From positions 1 to 33,568 of the forward strand of contig JADHWC010000021.1 of NCBI GenBank assembly GCA_016783665.1: a DNA stretch of 33,568 nt, given 5' to 3'. This stretch comes from Fidelibacterota bacterium. Lineage in GTDB: Bacteria > Fidelibacterota > UBA2242. The position numbers and the translations under genes were made by a program. Position 1 is the stretch's first letter, and every line of letters begins with the position of its first letter. Positions 31,244 through 33,568 of the stretch are shown here, piece by piece. The notes under the pieces were generated by a model. That model was given only the letters and a program-made list of their open reading frames with translations. It was not told the DNA's origin and did no database searches.

Positions 31244-33544
31244 TTAAAAAGAAGTTGTAATGGCAAAATACATCGTTCTTGGAATTCTAGGTCCGTAAGT
31301 ATAAGCCGGGTCGCGATTCGGCCCTCTATCAAGCTTATCCTGAAAAGCATTTGTTATGTTTTTTACTCCCAGAGATACTTTTCCTTTTAATCCCTGATAA
31401 AACGTATATCGATACGATAGCCCTAAATCTATTTCGATAAACGATCTGCTCTTTTCAAGAATTAAATCAGGATCTTCCTGACCTTCAACTAAAACCTCAT
31501 GGGGAATTAGGGCGCTACCGGTATAATTGGCGGCTGTAAAAATACTACATCTCGAATTAATATCATAAGAAACTCTAAAATTACCGTAAACATCCGGCGT
31601 TCTCAGGAATTCTTTGGTACCAAAGTCTTCCAGTATCTGATTATATCTGTTTCTTTTTAAAGTCAAACCGCTGCGCAATTCTAATTTTATAACAGGCCGA
31701 ATTCCAAGATCAAATTCAATACCTTTTACCACAGCTCCTTCACCGTTAACCCTTTCCCAGATTTCGATATTTCCCGACTTTTCAATATATTTAATCATAA
31801 ATACATTTGTCAAATCTGTTAAAAAACCGGTTGCCGCAAACATTAGCGGAATAGAACCCATATATCCGATAAAATCAAGTCCTCCGCTGTATGAAAGACT
31901 GCGTTCTTCCTTTAATTCTTCAAAGTTACGTGTGATCCTCTGATCTCCGCCAACTGCACAAAGATGTAAATCTTCATCATAGGTTTGTGGAGCTTTAAAT
32001 CCGGATGTGACAGAAGCTCTGAGATTAAAACCCCGTCCAAATTGATATTTCAGGTTAAAGCGCGGACTAAAAATAACATTTTTAACTTCTGAATGCTTAT
32101 CTACTCTGGCGCCGACTACCAATTCCAATTCTTCTTCAGGTCCGAAGTGCAGATTATCTTGAATAAAAAATCCTATGTCATCGTATACTTCATCAATATG
32201 ATAAGTCGGATTAGCCGCGGCTTCGTCTTTTAAGCCATCATTTGAATACTGAATACCAGCGCTAAATAATTGACTGCCAAGATTGAAATTTGCCTGCAGA
32301 CCTCCTATATGTAGCGGATTTTTAGTCACGCCATAAAAACTAAGCGCTTCCAGAGAATCAGCGCGCGTATAACCGCCCAGGCCACCATAATATGATTTGC
32401 GATCTTGAAATGCAAAGGCGTAATATACTCGGTAATCAAATAAAGGACCGGTTCGATGGCTCCAACGTAAAGTACCACCCGTTCGCCAATGTTCAAGAGC
32501 TTCGGCTATTTCGGCTTCATGACATGGCTTGTTAAATTTATTTCCGCCCCTGCGCGTTTCATGAATGCGATGCATTTGAACCGTTAGCTCACCGGTTTTA
32601 AGCGGCTGATAAAACCATGAAAAACCCAGAGATTCATTAAGCAATTCGCCCAGTTCGCTATAAGTATCGCCATTAACATCAACAGGCTTTCTCCTTCTTG
32701 ATGAGCCGAAAATAAATGCGCCTGTATTTCCATCATCATTTACTATTTCCGCCATCGCACCAACATGCATATCGGGCACTCCTAACGTGTAATTCGTCAT
32801 CAACTTAATCTGCGCCCGGTTCATCATAGGTCTCCGGGTAATTAAATTTACTACACCAGCAACTGCCCCGCCTCCATAGAGAGAAGAGCCGCCTCCCTTA
32901 ACAATTTCAATTTGACTGATCATTTCCTCCGGGAAATGCTCTAAACCATAAACTCCCGCAAGACTACTGACAACCGGATCGCCATCGACTAATATTTGCG
33001 AATATTTACCTTCCATGCCCAGTATTCGCACCTGGCTAAAATTACAGTTACTGCAATTATTTTCGACCCGGACACCGGTCTGAAAAGAAAGAGCATCTGC
33101 CAGATTCATTGAATTTTTCTGCTCGATGGCAACCCGCGTAATAACTTCAGTCCTGACCGGCATATCCTCAAAAATATGAGGAGTTCCGGTACCGGTTACT
33201 ACAACCGAACCCATTTCAAACATCGTCTGTTCGAGCTCGAAGTTTATGATATATTCTTTTTCCTGATTTGCTTCAATTTCTTTATGAACCATTTTATAAC
33301 CCATCATCGAAGCCACAATGTGAATATTTCCTTTCGGAACGGACCATAATAAATACTCCCCGTTCTGATTGGTTGCGGCTCCAAGCGTCGTGTGTTCGAT
33401 AAAAACATTGACGCCCAGCAGCGGTTCACCGTCGGAAACATCTGTTATTTGCCCCTTTATCGCTATTTTAGATAAAGGAGATTCTGCCCGCGTAGAATTT
33501 AACACCACAAGCAGAATAAACAATAATATCAATATTTTACGCAT
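31244..33544 (-). CDS. TonB-dependent receptor, CirA/metal-uptake type
   Basis: A 766-residue receptor. Signal peptide (1-20), carboxypeptidase-regulatory-like domain ('IKGQITDVSDGEPLLGVNVF', to about 105), plug ('SQVRILGMEGKYSQILVDGD', 'SQIEIVKGGGSSLYGGGAVA') and a 22-strand-type barrel ending 'PRIPRTMYFAITTSF'. A CxxC pair (Cys164, Cys167) in the plug, 'ENNCSNCNFSQ', is typical of a subgroup I associate with metal or metal-complex uptake; the substrate is inferred. It is shorter than, and unrelated in detail to, the first receptor in the window. A fragment of a transporter and a NifX-like pseudogene follow it. Confidence 0.9.
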   Translation of the reverse strand: MRKILILLFILLVVLNSTRAESPLSKIAIKGQITDVSDGEPLLGVNVFIEHTTLGAATNQNGEYLLWSVPKGNIHIVASMMGYKMVHKEIEANQEKEYIINFELEQTMFEMGSVVVTGTGTPHIFEDMPVRTEVITRVAIEQKNSMNLADALSFQTGVRVENNCSNCNFSQVRILGMEGKYSQILVDGDPVVSSLAGVYGLEHFPEEMISQIEIVKGGGSSLYGGGAVAGVVNLITRRPMMNRAQIKLMTNYTLGVPDMHVGAMAEIVNDDGNTGAFIFGSSRRRKPVDVNGDTYSELGELLNESLGFSWFYQPLKTGELTVQMHRIHETRRGGNKFNKPCHEAEIAEALEHWRTGGTLRWSHRTGPLFDYRVYYAFAFQDRKSYYGGLGGYTRADSLEALSFYGVTKNPLHIGGLQANFNLGSQLFSAGIQYSNDGLKDEAAANPTYHIDEVYDDIGFFIQDNLHFGPEEELELVVGARVDKHSEVKNVIFSPRFNLKYQFGRGFNLRASVTSGFKAPQTYDEDLHLCAVGGDQRITRNFEELKEERSLSYSGGLDFIGYMGSIPLMFAATGFLTDLTNVFMIKYIEKSGNIEIWERVNGEGAVVKGIEFDLGIRPVIKLELRSGLTLKRNRYNQILEDFGTKEFLRTPDVYGNFRVSYDINSRCSIFTAANYTGSALIPHEVLVEGQEDPDLILEKSRSFIEIDLGLSYRYTFYQGLKGKVSLGVKNITNAFQDKLDRGPNRDPAYTYGPRIPRTMYFAITTSF

Positions 33545-33568
33545 ATTTTGTCTCTCTTTTATTTTTTT

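Overview
The window looks like a chromosomal stretch from a Gram-negative bacterium of the FCB group (Bacteroidota-like lineages such as Calditrichota, KSB1 or Marinimicrobiota). The evidence is two large TonB-dependent receptors with carboxypeptidase-regulatory-like N-terminal domains, a PorV/PorQ-type outer-membrane barrel, a protein ending in a type IX secretion (T9SS)-like sorting domain, a DsbD/TlpA pair and several lipoproteins. The phylum is an inference from protein style. I saw no rRNA or tRNA gene.

Left part (1-9524). A Phd/YefM-ParE toxin-antitoxin pair with its own promoter and an inverted repeat opens the window. It is followed by a tightly packed minus-strand operon, transcribed from 7553 down to 866: pyrF, pyrE, an MBL-fold hydrolase, an exported cyclophilin, a patatin phospholipase, dsbD, a TlpA-like thioredoxin and a DUF6398-like protein. 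To the right, on the plus strand, are a Mut7-C RNase-like protein, a HAD/pyrimidine 5'-nucleotidase-like hydrolase and a GNAT acetyltransferase.

Centre (9529-26994). This is a polysaccharide or amino-sugar utilisation locus. A minus-strand operon encodes a TonB-dependent receptor, a T9SS-type FN3-like protein, a PorV-like barrel, an exported YdjC/ChbG-type deacetylase lipoprotein and a GH9 glycosidase. Next come a decayed LacI C-terminal copy and an intact LacI regulator. Divergent to these is an operon for a ROK kinase, an MFS transporter and a SIS-domain protein. NagA and a NodB-like deacetylase lipoprotein follow on the minus strand, then manA on the plus strand. Two copies of the palindrome TGTTATCGATAACA, one before the catabolic operon and one upstream of the receptor operon, suggest one LacI regulator controls both uptake and catabolism. 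The gene set fits deacetylation and cleavage of chitin-type oligosaccharides outside the cytoplasm, uptake, phosphorylation, and deacetylation by NagA. No SusD and no NagB are visible, and the ROK protein lacks its usual zinc and sugar-binding residues.

Right part (27000-31232). Small one-gene units all lie on the plus strand: GrpB, two isoprenylcysteine-methyltransferase-like membrane proteins, a small membrane protein, a CPBP-family protein with a damaged motif, and an N-terminally truncated TrmO. They are separated by related, hairpin-forming intergenic repeats. One pair of repeats shows a compensatory base change, and one is an attC-like palindrome. This looks like a cassette array, but no integrase is in view. 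Next is a small gene graveyard on the minus strand: a NifX-like gene with an in-frame TGA and a frameshift, and the C-terminal piece of an MFS transporter. Both lie downstream of a second TonB-dependent receptor (33544 to 31244).
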